Shown here one piece after another: positions 51,376 through 61,022 of a DNA stretch of 64,000 nucleotides. The position numbers were made by a program, and so were the translations under genes. Location of the stretch: positions 1,240,001-1,304,000 of the forward strand of contig NZ_JAMTCJ010000001.1 in the NCBI RefSeq assembly GCF_024171815.1. The letters are read 5' to 3'. Source of the DNA: Williamsia maris. GTDB taxonomy: Bacteria > Actinomycetota > Actinomycetes > Mycobacteriales > Mycobacteriaceae. Numbering within the stretch: the first letter of the stretch is position 1; the number at the start of each line of letters is the position of its first letter. The notes under the pieces are model-generated. The model searched no databases. It worked only from the letters and a program-made list of their open reading frames with translations, and was not told the origin of the DNA.

Positions 51376-52929
51376 ATGGCCCGCAAGTGGCTCACCCTGA
51401 CCGCCGTCTGCACCGGCGTGTTCATGCTCCTGCTCGACGTGACCATCGTGAACGTCGCGCTCCCCGACATCCAGACCGATCTCGGATCCGACCTCTCCGA
51501 CCTGCAGTGGGTGATCGACGCCTACGCGCTCGCTCTGGCGGCGCTGCTGCTCACCTCGGGCACCATCGCCGACATCGTCGGCCGCAAGAAGGTCTTCGCG
51601 ATCGGCATCGTGGTGTTCACGGTCGGGTCGCTGGCCTGTGGCCTGGCCCCCAACATCACCACCCTGGTCGTCTCGCGCGTCGCCCAGGGCGTCGGCGGGG
51701 CCATCATGTTCGCGACGTCGCTGGCGTTGCTCGCACAGGCCTTCGCTCCCCGCGAGCGCGGTGTCGCCTTCGGTGTCTTCGGTGCGGTCACCGGCGTCTC
51801 GGTCGCAGTCGGACCGGTGCTCGGCGGCATCCTCACCAGTGGGTTGTCCTGGCACTGGATCTTCTTCGTCAACATCCCGGTCGGCATCTTCGCGCTGGTC
51901 ATGACGATCATCGGTGTCGACGAGTCGAAGGCCCCCGGGCAGCATCGCATCGACTGGCTCGGCTGCGTCACCTTCAGCGCCGCACTCGCCTTCCTCGTCT
52001 TCGGTCTCATCCGCAGCCACGCCGACGGATGGGGCTCGCTCGAGGTGGCCGGCTCGCTCATCGCCGCGGCCGTGCTGCTGACCGCGTTCGTCGTCGTCGA
52101 GCGGATGTCCGACCAGCCGATGGTCGACGGGTCGCTGTTCCGCGTGCCCACGTTCACCGGCGGACTCATCGCCGCCTGGGCCATCTCCGCGTCGATGTTC
52201 TCCCTGTTGACCTACATCGTGATCTACCTCCAGAACACGATGGGCTACTCCGCGCTGCAGGCCGGGCTCTACTTCCTGCCGTTCTCCGGACTGGTCTTCG
52301 TCGCCGCGGCGGTCGCCGGGCGCCTCTCTGACAAGATCCCGGCCCGCTGGTTGATCACGCCGGGATTCGTGTTGGTGGCGGCCGGACTACTGCTGATGCG
52401 CGGCAGCGACCCGACCGGCGGCTGGACCCAGTTCATTCCGGGGTTCATCGTCGCAGGCATCGGAACCGGCCTGATCAACGTCCCGCTGGCGTCGACCGCG
52501 GTGGGTGTCGTCGAACAGTCCCGCGCCGGCATGGCCTCGGGCATGAACTCGACGTTCCGCCAGATCGGCATCGCCACGGGCGTCGCCCTGCTGGGCAGTC
52601 TGTTGTCGTCGCGGTTGAGCAACAACATCTCCGACTCCCTCGCCGGCACCCCCATCGCCGACAAGGGACGTGAGATCGGCGACGCGGTCGCCAACGGCGG
52701 CGCGGCGCAGGTCATCTCGTCGGTGCCGGCGCAGCTGCGCGAGATGGTCACCGCGAGTGCGGGGCGGGGGTACGCGAACGCCCTGGACCTCATCCTGTTG
52801 ATCGCGGCGTGCATCGCGACGGTGGCCGCGATCTCGACCGTCTTCCTCATCCGCTCGAAGGACTTCCACGCCAATCGCGTCGAGGCCGAGCAGAAGGCCG
52901 ACGAGGACCTGGCACCCACGGGGTCGTGA
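51376..52929 (+). CDS. DHA2 (EmrB/QacA) family multidrug MFS transporter
   Basis: Proton-driven exporter of 517 residues with about 14 spans. The family motif C and neighbours are visible: LDVTIVNVALPDIQTDLG and LQWVIDAYALALAALLLTSGTIADIVGRKK at the N-terminus, ERGVAFGVFGAVTGVSVAVGPVLGG, and SGMNSTFRQIGIATGVALLGS in the last third. GGAGG precedes the ATG at 51376 by four bases. Controlled in all likelihood by the divergent TetR gene; substrates unknown. Confidence 0.95.
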   Translation: MARKWLTLTAVCTGVFMLLLDVTIVNVALPDIQTDLGSDLSDLQWVIDAYALALAALLLTSGTIADIVGRKKVFAIGIVVFTVGSLACGLAPNITTLVVSRVAQGVGGAIMFATSLALLAQAFAPRERGVAFGVFGAVTGVSVAVGPVLGGILTSGLSWHWIFFVNIPVGIFALVMTIIGVDESKAPGQHRIDWLGCVTFSAALAFLVFGLIRSHADGWGSLEVAGSLIAAAVLLTAFVVVERMSDQPMVDGSLFRVPTFTGGLIAAWAISASMFSLLTYIVIYLQNTMGYSALQAGLYFLPFSGLVFVAAAVAGRLSDKIPARWLITPGFVLVAAGLLLMRGSDPTGGWTQFIPGFIVAGIGTGLINVPLASTAVGVVEQSRAGMASGMNSTFRQIGIATGVALLGSLLSSRLSNNISDSLAGTPIADKGREIGDAVANGGAAQVISSVPAQLREMVTASAGRGYANALDLILLIAACIATVAAISTVFLIRSKDFHANRVEAEQKADEDLAPTGS

Positions 52930-52939
52930 CCAGCCTGAG

Positions 52940-54208
52940 CTAGCCCGCGATCCGTGCCGGCTCGGGAAGTGGGGCCTCGACGACCTCGTCGAACCCCGGC
53001 CGCGCGGTACCGACGAACGACCGCACCCAGGCGACGACCGCCCTGGCCCGGTTGCCCATGCCTGCCAGGTAGTACAGGTGCACTCCGAGCCAGGCGACGA
53101 AGGCGAGCAGGCCGCGGAAGGTGATGCGCTCGGTCAGCTTCGCGACGGCCCGTCCGCGGCTGATGATCGACATCGACCCCTTGTCGAGGTATCGGAAGAC
53201 GCTGCCCGGGGCTCGCTTCCGGGTGATGATGTCGACCGCGTGCCGACCCTGCTGCATGGCGACCGGGCTCTGTCCCGGGTAGTCGCGCAGCGACGTCATG
53301 TCGCCGATCGCGTAGATGTTCGCGACACCGCCGACGGTCAGGTCGTCGTTGATCAGGAGGCGTCCGGCGCGGTCGGTGTCGCAGCCGGTCGCCTCGGCCA
53401 GCACGCCGGCGAAGCCGCTCGCCGAGACCCCGGCCGACCACACGACGGTGTCGGTGGCGATCTTGCGGGTGGCCGCCCCGTCGTTGACGTTCACGGTGAC
53501 GACGCCGTCGGCGATGTCGGTGACCATCGAGCCGGTGAGCACCTCGACGCCCGCCTTCTCCAGCGCACCCCTCGAGTACTCACTCAGACCCCCGCCGAAC
53601 GCGGGCAGCACCTCGCCGAGGCCTTCGACCAGGGTGATCGCGACCTCGCGACGTTCGTGGCGGCGGGCCAGCTCGGCGATCTGGCCGGCGACCTCGACCC
53701 CGGTCGCACCGGCACCGACCACGACGAACGTGGTCGCGGACGCGTCATCGACAGGCGCGTCGAAGCAGGCGCGGAGATGGGCGCGCAGTCGGGTCGCGTC
53801 GTCGATGGTCTTGAGGGCGAAGGTGCGATCGGCGTACTCGTCGCGGCCGAAGTAGCTCTGTGCGGCGCCGGTCGCGGCGATCAGCGAGCCGTAGTGGACG
53901 CGGTGGTCACGACCGTCGGCGCGGTAGGTGAGCATCGCGGGCATCGCATCGACCGCGGTCACGACGCCCTCGACCACCTCGACGTCGCGGTGGCGACGCA
54001 GGAGGTTGTCGGTGCGGGGCGCGATGTCGTCGCGGGCCAGGACGCCGGTGGCCACCTGATAGAGCAGCGGTTGGAAGAGGTGTTCCGGGGTGCTCGAGAT
54101 CAGCAGGGCGGTCTTGCCCCGACCACGCAGGCGGCGCGCGGCGGCCAGCCCGCCGAATCCGGAACCGACGATCACCACGTCGTAGTAGGTCGCGTCATCT
54201 GTGCGCAT
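52940..54208 (-). CDS. Type II NADH dehydrogenase-like FAD oxidoreductase
   Basis: A 422-residue membrane-associated flavoprotein with two Rossmann motifs: VIVGSGFGGLAAARRL at the N-terminus (FAD) and FVVVGAGATGVEVAGQIAEL near residue 157 (NADH). The GVANIYAIGDMTSL block and the quinone-side QQGRHAVD follow. A C-terminal region (LYYLAGMGNRARAVVAWV) is the usual membrane anchor. It likely passes electrons from NADH to menaquinone. It is divergent from a LysR gene that may regulate it. Confidence 0.9.
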   Translation of the reverse strand: MRTDDATYYDVVIVGSGFGGLAAARRLRGRGKTALLISSTPEHLFQPLLYQVATGVLARDDIAPRTDNLLRRHRDVEVVEGVVTAVDAMPAMLTYRADGRDHRVHYGSLIAATGAAQSYFGRDEYADRTFALKTIDDATRLRAHLRACFDAPVDDASATTFVVVGAGATGVEVAGQIAELARRHERREVAITLVEGLGEVLPAFGGGLSEYSRGALEKAGVEVLTGSMVTDIADGVVTVNVNDGAATRKIATDTVVWSAGVSASGFAGVLAEATGCDTDRAGRLLINDDLTVGGVANIYAIGDMTSLRDYPGQSPVAMQQGRHAVDIITRKRAPGSVFRYLDKGSMSIISRGRAVAKLTERITFRGLLAFVAWLGVHLYYLAGMGNRARAVVAWVRSFVGTARPGFDEVVEAPLPEPARIAG

Positions 54209-54280
54209 GTCGATCTCCTTTCGCTACTCATGAACAACACCCATGGTCCTGGTTTGTGCTCCCGCCGTCACGCGCGTTTT

Positions 54281-54324
54281 CCAGATGCTATTGATCTGGA
54301 TCGCTCATGAGTGGCCGGTATGCT
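54281..54324. promoter_or_regulatory. Inverted repeat and -10 box upstream of LysR
   Basis: CCAGAT (54281-54286) and ATCTGG (54294-54299) form a LysR-type inverted repeat with a seven-base centre. TATGCT (54319-54324) is a candidate -10 for the LysR gene at 54348. CTCATGA occurs at both 54229 and 54303. Confidence 0.5.
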
Positions 54325-54347
54325 CGGTGACCTGCGAGAGGGATGAC

Positions 54348-55241
54348 ATGGAACTGCGACAGCTGACGTACTTCGTGGCGGTGTGCGACGAACTGAGTTT
54401 CAGCCGCGCCGCCGAGCGAACCTTCATCTCGCAATCGGCGATCAGCCATCAGGTCGCCCGCCTCGAACGCGACCTCGGCGCGGCCCTCTTCGAGCGGTCC
54501 ACCCGCACGGTGACCATCACCGAGGCCGGTGAGCGTCTGCTGCCCGTCGCCCGGCAGATGATCGATCTGGAGAAGCACGCGTACGCGGCCGTGCGCGATC
54601 CCGGATCGCGGGTCCGACTCGCTGCCAACATGTCGTTCGCCCGGCGGTCGTTGTCCGCGATCGCCGAGGTCCGCGAGCGACATCCCGACGTCGAGATCGA
54701 GTTCGTCATCAAGAACTTCCAGCAGCGGGTGGACGCCGTCGTCTCCGGTGACGTCGACATCGCACTGATCCGCGGCACGGTCAGCGACCCCCGGTTGCGG
54801 GTCGAACAGCTGTGGGTCGAGGAGCTCGTGGTGGCGGTCTCGGAGAAGCACCCGCTGGCCGGCGCCTCGGAGGTCGACCTGCGCGAGCTCGCGTCCCACC
54901 CGCTGATCCTGCCGCCGCAGAAGCAACAGGTGTTGCTGCACAGCGTCATCCGGCAGGCCTTCGCCGACGTCGATGCCGTGCCACGGTACGGATCACCCAT
55001 CGCGGCCGATCACACCGCGGCGCTCGAGTTGATCAACCACCCCACCACCTGGACGGTCCTGTACGACGATCAGCCCGGACCGGCCATCGCGCTGTTGCGG
55101 GAGCGCAACGGGCGCCTGCGCGTCCCGGTGAGTGCGGTCGTGCGGACCCACGCACTGCAGGAATCCGGCGCCGGGGAGCGTGTTGCGATCATCCGAGACC
55201 TGATGGCCAGGCTGGGTGCGGGGACGGGGGTCACGCCGTGA
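54348..55241 (+). CDS. LysR-family transcriptional regulator
   Basis: A 297-residue regulator. HTH at the N-terminus (LSFSRAAERTFISQSAISHQVARLERDLGAALF) and a co-inducer domain from about residue 90 (RVRLAANMSFARRSLSAIAEV). The start at 54348 has AGAGGGA upstream; an open frame of 35 further codons crosses the operator and is rejected. It is divergent from the NDH-2-like gene and overlaps the acetyltransferase gene by one base (TGATG). Confidence 0.93.
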   Translation: MELRQLTYFVAVCDELSFSRAAERTFISQSAISHQVARLERDLGAALFERSTRTVTITEAGERLLPVARQMIDLEKHAYAAVRDPGSRVRLAANMSFARRSLSAIAEVRERHPDVEIEFVIKNFQQRVDAVVSGDVDIALIRGTVSDPRLRVEQLWVEELVVAVSEKHPLAGASEVDLRELASHPLILPPQKQQVLLHSVIRQAFADVDAVPRYGSPIAADHTAALELINHPTTWTVLYDDQPGPAIALLRERNGRLRVPVSAVVRTHALQESGAGERVAIIRDLMARLGAGTGVTP

Positions 55242-55801
55242 TGGAGTGGCCGCGACACATCCCGACCCTCACCGACGGGGTGATCACACTGCGCGCCCTG
55301 GAGCCGTCCGACATCGACGACGTGCTCGAGACCGCGGCCGATCCGGCGTCGGAGGCGTTCACCACGGTCCCCAGCCCGTACACGCGACAGGACGCGGTGG
55401 AGTTCGTCGAGACGAACGCGGCCAAGGTGTGGCCGGGGTTCGAGGTCGCGATCACCGATTCCGACGACCGTCTCGTCGGCACCTGCGGACTGCGCATCCG
55501 CGACGAGGACAGCGGCGTCACCGAGGTCGGGTACATGGTCGCACCGCGGGCACGCGGCCAGGGGATCGCGACGCGGGCGACCCGTCTGCTCGTCGACTAC
55601 TCGTGGACGATCGGGGCCGCGCGGGTGGCGCTCGACGCGTTCGCCGGCAACGCGGCGTCTCGTGCGGTGGCACTGCGGTGCGGGTTCGTCGAGGAGGGGA
55701 CGCTCCGGTCGGCACACCTCGGAAACGGCGACATCCGGCACGACGTGGTGGTCCACGGCATCCTCCGGACCGACACCGACCCTCCGACGACCGCAGGCTA
55801 G
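55241..55801 (+). CDS. GNAT acetyltransferase (RimJ/RimL type)
   Basis: A 186-residue acetyltransferase. The N-terminal substrate strand is LTDGVITLRALEPSDIDDV, and the acetyl-CoA loop is VGYMVAPRARGQGIATRATRLLVDY near residue 92, followed by NAASRAVALRCGFVEEGTLRSA. Such proteins acetylate protein N-termini or small amines; the substrate is unknown. It is translated in overlap with the LysR gene (TGATG), so the two are in one operon. Confidence 0.92.
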   Translation: MEWPRHIPTLTDGVITLRALEPSDIDDVLETAADPASEAFTTVPSPYTRQDAVEFVETNAAKVWPGFEVAITDSDDRLVGTCGLRIRDEDSGVTEVGYMVAPRARGQGIATRATRLLVDYSWTIGAARVALDAFAGNAASRAVALRCGFVEEGTLRSAHLGNGDIRHDVVVHGILRTDTDPPTTAG

Positions 55802-55867
55802 CCCCGAGCGGACCCACATCCCGTACGAACGAACGGGATGTCATGTCGCGCATCACATTTCTTCCCG

Positions 55868-55895
55868 TTGACTTCGACATTCCTTTAGTTAGTCT
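55868..55895 (+). promoter_or_regulatory. Promoter of the tandem lipase gene
   Basis: TTGACT (55868-55873) and TAGTCT (55890-55895), 16-base spacer. Transcription would begin near 55902, which excludes the in-frame ATG at 55843 as the start. The rest of 55802-56040 shows no other gene. Confidence 0.5.
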
Positions 55896-56040
55896 GAGCA
55901 AGAGAATACATGGGTGGGAGGCCTGCGTTCTCCGACGGCATGGGGCCGGCGACGTCCACCGTTTGGTCATCTTCGTCAGCGAGCAGGTAGCCGTGTCCTC
56001 GATTTCGCACGCCGTCCGACATCTCTCCGCACCGTCATCG

Positions 56041-58320
56041 ATGCGTGCCATCCGCAACACCGGGCGTCGTGTACGGCGACCAGCCCGGGTCGCGACCGCC
56101 TGCCTCATGATCGCCGGGATGATGGTGACCGGCGGGTGCGCGGTGCCGTCCCTGTTCGACCACGCACGCGCGACGGCGTCCGGAGCGATGGTCGCCGAGC
56201 CGGGGAGCATCGTCGCGATCGACCACCTGTCGGATTCGGATGCGCGGCAACCCGTTCCGGGCGGCCACGGCGCTCTGGTCCACTATCGCTCGACCGACGC
56301 GCACACCGGCAAGTCCAGGACGGCGTCCGGGATGGTGTTCGTACCGCCCGGTGTCGCACCGCGGGGCGGTTGGCCGGTACTGGCGTTCGCCTCGGCGTCA
56401 CCGGGGACCGAGACGGCCTGCCCCGCTCCGACCGCACCCGCGGTGGAGCCCGAACCCACGGTGGTGCAGTACCTCTCACACGGTTATGCGGTGGCGGTGA
56501 GCACCGGCAGCGCGGCCTCGGCGATGCCCGGCGTGCCCGACAGCGCCACCGCCGGTCTCGCCCTCATCGACTCCGTCCGTGCGCTGCGCAGGGCCTACCC
56601 GAATGTGTCCACGCACTGGGCCGCGATAGGCGTCGCGCAGGGCGGGGCCGGCGTGTGGGATGCCGACACTCTCGCTCATCGATACGCTCCCGACCTGCAA
56701 CTGCTGGGTGCGGTGGCGCTGTCGCCGACGGCGGACATGACCGGCCTCGTGTCCCGCGCACAACGCGGGACACTGTCCAACGACCAGGCCCGCCTGGTCC
56801 AACAGACCCAGATCGCGCACGGCCGACACCCCCTCGACCTCGACACCCGCCGCACCGACGACGTCGACCAGAACCGCGCGGCGCAGTCGACGTGTGGCGG
56901 CGCCTCGAGACCGCTGATCGCCGACGTCGCACGGATGAGTGGTCCGCTCGACGTCGTGGAACCGACCACTGCCGCCGTCGAGCCGCTGCGTGCATCCCTG
57001 GCCGCGGCCGCGGTGAGCGCCGGCCCCCTGTCCGCTCCGCTCTCGGTCGTCTACGGAACCGACGACACCGTGGTCGATCCCGCATGGACCACCGACGTAC
57101 TCCGGCGCGAATGCGCCGCCGGGGGCACCCTCACCTGGCAGCTCGAGTCGGGAACCGGCCGCACCGATACCGACCACACCCGCCAGATCGACTGGGTCAC
57201 CGACCGGTTCGGCGGCCGACCCGCGCAGAGCAGCTGCCAGACCACCTCGGTCGACGCCGAGGGTGCAGGCGCCGTCGTGGCCGCCGCGCCCGTTCCCACG
57301 GTGGCCTCGGCGCTGCCCCCGGGAAGTCACGCCGCGCGCGTGCTCTATCGCTCGACCGAGGGCGACACCGGTCTGCCGACGGTCGTGTCGGGCACGGTCT
57401 TCTCCCCCGCGGGCACCCCACCGCCGGGCGGGTGGCCGGTGATCGCCTACGGCCACGGAACCACCGGCATCGACACCGACTGCGGGCTGTCCGGGTCGCC
57501 GACCCTGCAGGGTCAGGCCGCTCTGGTCTCGTCGTTCCTGTCGTTCGGTTACGCGGTATCGCTGCCGGACTATCAGGGGTTAGGCGGCCCCGGACCGCAC
57601 CCCTACCTCGACGCGCGCACCGCCGGACTGAACGTGATCGACTCGGTGCGGGCCCTGCGGGCGACCTTTCCCGACATCTCCACGCGCTGGGGCGCCCTGG
57701 GTCACTCGCAGGGCGGCGCGGCGGTGTGGTCGGCCGACGAGCAGGCCGGCACCTACGCACCGGAACTCGCGTTCGTCGGCGCGGTCGCGCTGGCCCCCGC
57801 GGCGTCGGTGACCGGCATCGTCGACAAGTCGGACCGCCGGACGCTCACCACCGACCAGATCCCCGCGTTCGCGCTGATCGTGACCTCGTTGCAGCGACTG
57901 CATCCCGAGCTCGACCTCGACGAGTACCGCCACGGCGTGGCGGCCGAGCACTGGTCGGCCATCGCCGCCTGCGCCGGTCCGCTGCTGGGCGAACGGGCCG
58001 CGGCACTCGCCCGGATCCGGTCCGCCGACGTCGCGCCCGACACCGCCGTGGCGTCGGATCGGGTGCACCGACTCCTCGCGCGGTGGGCGCTGCCGCAGCG
58101 ACCGGCGTCGGCCCCGATGTCGGTCCTCTACGGGTCGGCCGATCAGCTCGTCGACGCGGGGTGGACCACCAACGCCCTGCACCGGGCGTGCGCGATGGGC
58201 GACACCATCGAGTTCGACGAACAGGCCGGGGGCACCCATTCCGATCTCGACCTGACCGGCCAACTCCCCTGGCTACGAGACCGTTTCGCCGGTCAGCCCG
58301 CCCCCGACAACTGCCGGTGA
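56041..58320 (+). CDS. Lipoprotein with two tandem secretory-lipase domains, the first inactive
   Basis: A 759-residue secreted esterase/lipase. The signal (RPARVATACLMIAGMMVTGGC) has lipobox VTGGC. Two homologous alpha/beta-hydrolase halves follow (about 45-400 and 410-755), each ending in a Cys a few residues after DRFGGRP or DRFAGQP. The second keeps GHGTTG, nucleophile elbow LGHSQGG (Ser near 553) and a His in GGTHSDLD. The first has ASASPG, IGVAQGG (Ser to Ala) and GTGRTDTD (His to Arg), so it looks catalytically dead. ATG 56041 is chosen for signal length; GTG 55993 is the alternative. Confidence 0.85.
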   Translation: MRAIRNTGRRVRRPARVATACLMIAGMMVTGGCAVPSLFDHARATASGAMVAEPGSIVAIDHLSDSDARQPVPGGHGALVHYRSTDAHTGKSRTASGMVFVPPGVAPRGGWPVLAFASASPGTETACPAPTAPAVEPEPTVVQYLSHGYAVAVSTGSAASAMPGVPDSATAGLALIDSVRALRRAYPNVSTHWAAIGVAQGGAGVWDADTLAHRYAPDLQLLGAVALSPTADMTGLVSRAQRGTLSNDQARLVQQTQIAHGRHPLDLDTRRTDDVDQNRAAQSTCGGASRPLIADVARMSGPLDVVEPTTAAVEPLRASLAAAAVSAGPLSAPLSVVYGTDDTVVDPAWTTDVLRRECAAGGTLTWQLESGTGRTDTDHTRQIDWVTDRFGGRPAQSSCQTTSVDAEGAGAVVAAAPVPTVASALPPGSHAARVLYRSTEGDTGLPTVVSGTVFSPAGTPPPGGWPVIAYGHGTTGIDTDCGLSGSPTLQGQAALVSSFLSFGYAVSLPDYQGLGGPGPHPYLDARTAGLNVIDSVRALRATFPDISTRWGALGHSQGGAAVWSADEQAGTYAPELAFVGAVALAPAASVTGIVDKSDRRTLTTDQIPAFALIVTSLQRLHPELDLDEYRHGVAAEHWSAIAACAGPLLGERAAALARIRSADVAPDTAVASDRVHRLLARWALPQRPASAPMSVLYGSADQLVDAGWTTNALHRACAMGDTIEFDEQAGGTHSDLDLTGQLPWLRDRFAGQPAPDNCR

Positions 58321-58336
58321 CCCGCCGCGGCCGACC

Positions 58337-59455
58337 TCAGTCCGGGAGCGTCGGCGGAGCCAGACGGTAGGTCGGCGGCGTCACCGACATCCCGATCGGG
58401 TTGCGCACCGTCGGGGTCGGTGTCCCGGGGATCTGCGCCGCGGGGTCGACACCGAGGCGCCGCGCGAGGTCGAAGGCCTCGGCGACGTCGTTGATCGGCC
58501 CGGCGGGAACCCCTGCGGCGGCGAGGATCTCGAACCAGTGGTCGGCACCGTGCGGTCGCAGGGCGGCGGCGATGTCGGCGACGAGGGCGTCCCGGTTCGT
58601 GATGCGCGCGGTGTTGGTCGAGAAGCGGTCGTCCGTCGCGAGTCCGGGGTTCCCGATCGCGTCGGCCATGCGGGCGAACAGCTTGTCGTTGCCCACCGCC
58701 ACCGCGAGCGGGCGGTCCGCGGTCGAGAACACCTGATAGGGAACGACGCTGGGATGCCGGTTGCCCATCGCCACGGGAACGACGTCGGCGGCGAGATAGC
58801 CCGCGGTCTGGTTGACCATCGACGACAGCGCGACCGAGAGCAGATCGAGATCCACCCGCTGGCCGATGCCGGTGCGGTCGCGATGTCGCAGGGCGGCCAG
58901 GATGCCGGCGACCGCGTGGACCCCGGTGAGCACGTCGATCACCGCGACGCCGACCTTCGACGGCGCATCTTCGGGCCCGGTGACGCTCATCAGGCCGCTC
59001 ATCGCCTGGATGAGCAGGTCGTAGCCCGGCATGGACGCGCCACCGTCGCGCCCGAAACCCGTTATCGCGCAGTAGATGAGATCGGGTTGATCGGCGACGA
59101 GGGTGTCGTATCCGAGGCCGAGGCGTTCCATCGTCCCGGCGCGGAAGTTCTCGATGACGACGTCAGACCGCTCGACCAAGGTCCGGGCCGCCCGTCGTCC
59201 GTCGTCGGTCTGCAGATCGACGGCCAGCGACGTCTTGTTGCGGTTCACCGAGGTGAAGTAGGTGGCCATGGGCTCGACGCCGTCCGGGGCGTCCTTCTCG
59301 TACGGCGGCCCCCAGGAACGGGTGTCGTCCCCGGCGCCCGGTCGTTCGACCTTGACCACCTCGGCACCGAGGTCGGCCATCAGCATCGTCGCGTACGGGC
59401 CGGCGAGGACCCGACTGAAGTCGGCGACGACGATGCCGTCGAGCGCGCCGGTCAT
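58337..59455 (-). CDS. CaiB/BaiF family CoA-transferase
   Basis: Family III CoA-transferase, 372 residues. The N-terminal ADFSRVLAGPYATMLMADLGAEVVKVERPG, the NRNKTSLAVDL strand, the catalytic Asp in MPGYDLLIQAMSGLMSVTG (near residue 160) and the C-terminal AAGVPAGPINDVAE are diagnostic. It moves CoA between a thioester and a carboxylic acid; partners unknown. The start at 59455 (MTGALDGIVV) has GGAG upstream; the open frame begins 15 codons earlier. Confidence 0.93.
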   Translation of the reverse strand: MTGALDGIVVADFSRVLAGPYATMLMADLGAEVVKVERPGAGDDTRSWGPPYEKDAPDGVEPMATYFTSVNRNKTSLAVDLQTDDGRRAARTLVERSDVVIENFRAGTMERLGLGYDTLVADQPDLIYCAITGFGRDGGASMPGYDLLIQAMSGLMSVTGPEDAPSKVGVAVIDVLTGVHAVAGILAALRHRDRTGIGQRVDLDLLSVALSSMVNQTAGYLAADVVPVAMGNRHPSVVPYQVFSTADRPLAVAVGNDKLFARMADAIGNPGLATDDRFSTNTARITNRDALVADIAAALRPHGADHWFEILAAAGVPAGPINDVAEAFDLARRLGVDPAAQIPGTPTPTVRNPIGMSVTPPTYRLAPPTLPD

Positions 59456-59537
59456 GGTGCTCCGTTCGGGTCGGGGGTCGGACCTGTCCAACGTAGCCAC
59501 CGAGACCGCGCGTGAGCCACGCCACAGGCCGGATCGC

Positions 59538-59567
59538 TTGCGTGGTTAACAGTTGTAGTTTCACAAT
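59538..59567 (+). promoter_or_regulatory. Promoter and MarR-like operator of the MFS-marR operon
   Basis: TTGCGT (59538-59543) and CACAAT (59562-59567) with an 18-base spacer place transcription at GTG 59574, so it is probably leaderless. TTGTAGTTTCACAA (59553-59566) is an inverted repeat overlapping the -10 box and may be the site of the MarR protein encoded downstream. Confidence 0.5.
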
Positions 59568-59573
59568 GGTCCC

Positions 59574-61022
59574 GTGGAAACCGAGACCTACAGCGCGCGG
59601 CGCAAATGGATCATCCTGTGCACCTGCTGCCTGAGCCTGCTGATCGTGTCGATGGACGCGACCATCGTCAACGTCGCGCTCCCCGCCATCCGTCGGGATC
59701 TCGGCGCCTCGGTCTCCGGACTGCAATGGGTCATCGACATCTACACGCTGGTCCTGGCCAGCCTGCTCCTGCTGTCGGGGGCGATGGCCGACCGCATCGG
59801 CCGTCGGCGGATCTTCCAGATCGGTCTGGTCGTGTTCGCGTTGGGGTCGCTGCTGTGCAGCCTGTCGACCAGCGTCGAGATGCTCATCGCGGCACGATTC
59901 GTGCAGGCCATCGGCGGTTCCATGCTCAACCCCGTCGCGATGTCGATCATCACCCAGGTGTTCACCGGTCGCGCCGAGCGTGCCCGCGCGATCGGCGTCT
60001 GGGGTGCCGTCGTCGGCATCTCGATGGCGCTGGGGCCGATGGTCGGCGGCGTCCTGATCGACCTGCTGGACTGGAAGGCCGTCTTCTGGATCAACCTTCC
60101 CATCTGCGCCGCAGCGATCGTCCTCGCCGCGATCTTCGTGCCGGAGTCCCGCTCGGCCACCCTCCGCAAACTCGACCCACTCGGCCAGGGACTCGGCATC
60201 CTGTTCATGGCGTCGCTCATCTCCGGCCTGATCGAGGGACCGAACCTCGGGTGGGGCGATCCACGCACGCTCGGCATCTTCGCGCTCGCCCTGATCGGGC
60301 TGGTCGGGTTCATCCGCCACGAGGGACGGCACGCCTCCCCCTTCATCGACCTGCGGTTCTTCCGGAGCGTGCCGTTCGCGACGGCGACCGTGATCGGGAT
60401 CCTCGCGTTCTCCGCGTACGGCGGGTTCCTGTTCCTGATGTCGAACTACCTGCAGAACGTCCGCGGCTACTCGGCCGTGCACACCGGCCTGATCTATCTG
60501 CCCATCGCGGTCGGCACGCTGATCTTCTCGCCCATCTCGGGGCGCCTGGTCGGCCGGTACGGGACACGACCGTCGCTCATCGCCTCCGGCCTGTTGCTCG
60601 CCGTCGCGTCGGTCCTGCTCACGACGTTCACCCCGACCACCCCGGTCTGGCTGCTGATCATCACCTTCGGTCTGTTCGGTGTCGGATTCGGTCTGGTCAA
60701 CGCCCCGATCACGACGTCGGCGGTCAGCGGTATGCCGCGTGACCGGGCCGGCGCCGCCTCGGCGGTCGCGTCGACCAGCCGCCAACTCGGCGTCAGTCTG
60801 GGCGTCGCGATCAGCGGATCCATCGCCGGTGCCGCGGTCACCGCGTCCGACGGCGCCTTCACCGACGCCGTTCAACCACTGTGGTGGATCACGACCGGCC
60901 TCGCACTGTCGATCACCGCGCTCGGCATCATCAGCACCACCGGATGGGCCAAGAGCACCGTCGAGAAGACGGCGTTCCTGTTCGTCTCACCGAGCGAGCC
61001 GAAGGCACCCGCGCATGTCTGA
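59574..61022 (+). CDS. DHA2 (EmrB/QacA) family MFS transporter
   Basis: Exporter of 482 residues with about 14 spans, a paralogue of the pump at 51376. It has DATIVNVALPAIRRDLG and LQWVIDIYTLVLASLLLLSGAMADRIGRRR at the N-terminus, ARAIGVWGAVVGISMALGPMVGG, and DRAGAASAVASTSRQLGVSLGVAISGS. The GTG start at 59574 seems leaderless. The 3' end overlaps the marR start by eight bases, so pump and regulator form one operon with likely autoregulation. Confidence 0.95.
   Translation: METETYSARRKWIILCTCCLSLLIVSMDATIVNVALPAIRRDLGASVSGLQWVIDIYTLVLASLLLLSGAMADRIGRRRIFQIGLVVFALGSLLCSLSTSVEMLIAARFVQAIGGSMLNPVAMSIITQVFTGRAERARAIGVWGAVVGISMALGPMVGGVLIDLLDWKAVFWINLPICAAAIVLAAIFVPESRSATLRKLDPLGQGLGILFMASLISGLIEGPNLGWGDPRTLGIFALALIGLVGFIRHEGRHASPFIDLRFFRSVPFATATVIGILAFSAYGGFLFLMSNYLQNVRGYSAVHTGLIYLPIAVGTLIFSPISGRLVGRYGTRPSLIASGLLLAVASVLLTTFTPTTPVWLLIITFGLFGVGFGLVNAPITTSAVSGMPRDRAGAASAVASTSRQLGVSLGVAISGSIAGAAVTASDGAFTDAVQPLWWITTGLALSITALGIISTTGWAKSTVEKTAFLFVSPSEPKAPAHV

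Noticed and set aside
55843-56040. Upstream start (ATG 55843) of the tandem lipase
   Set aside because: A good promoter at 55868-55895 would start transcription downstream of it, and it would place about 66 non-signal residues before the lipoprotein signal.
55914-58370. 818-residue plus-strand frame overlapping the lipase gene
   Set aside because: It is a second frame of the same strand with Arg-rich composition; the lipase frame has signal peptide, triad and internal homology.
59163-60875. 570-residue minus-strand frame across the CoA-transferase start and the MFS gene
   Set aside because: It is antisense to the MFS gene and made of Asp/Arg/Gln-rich shadow sequence.
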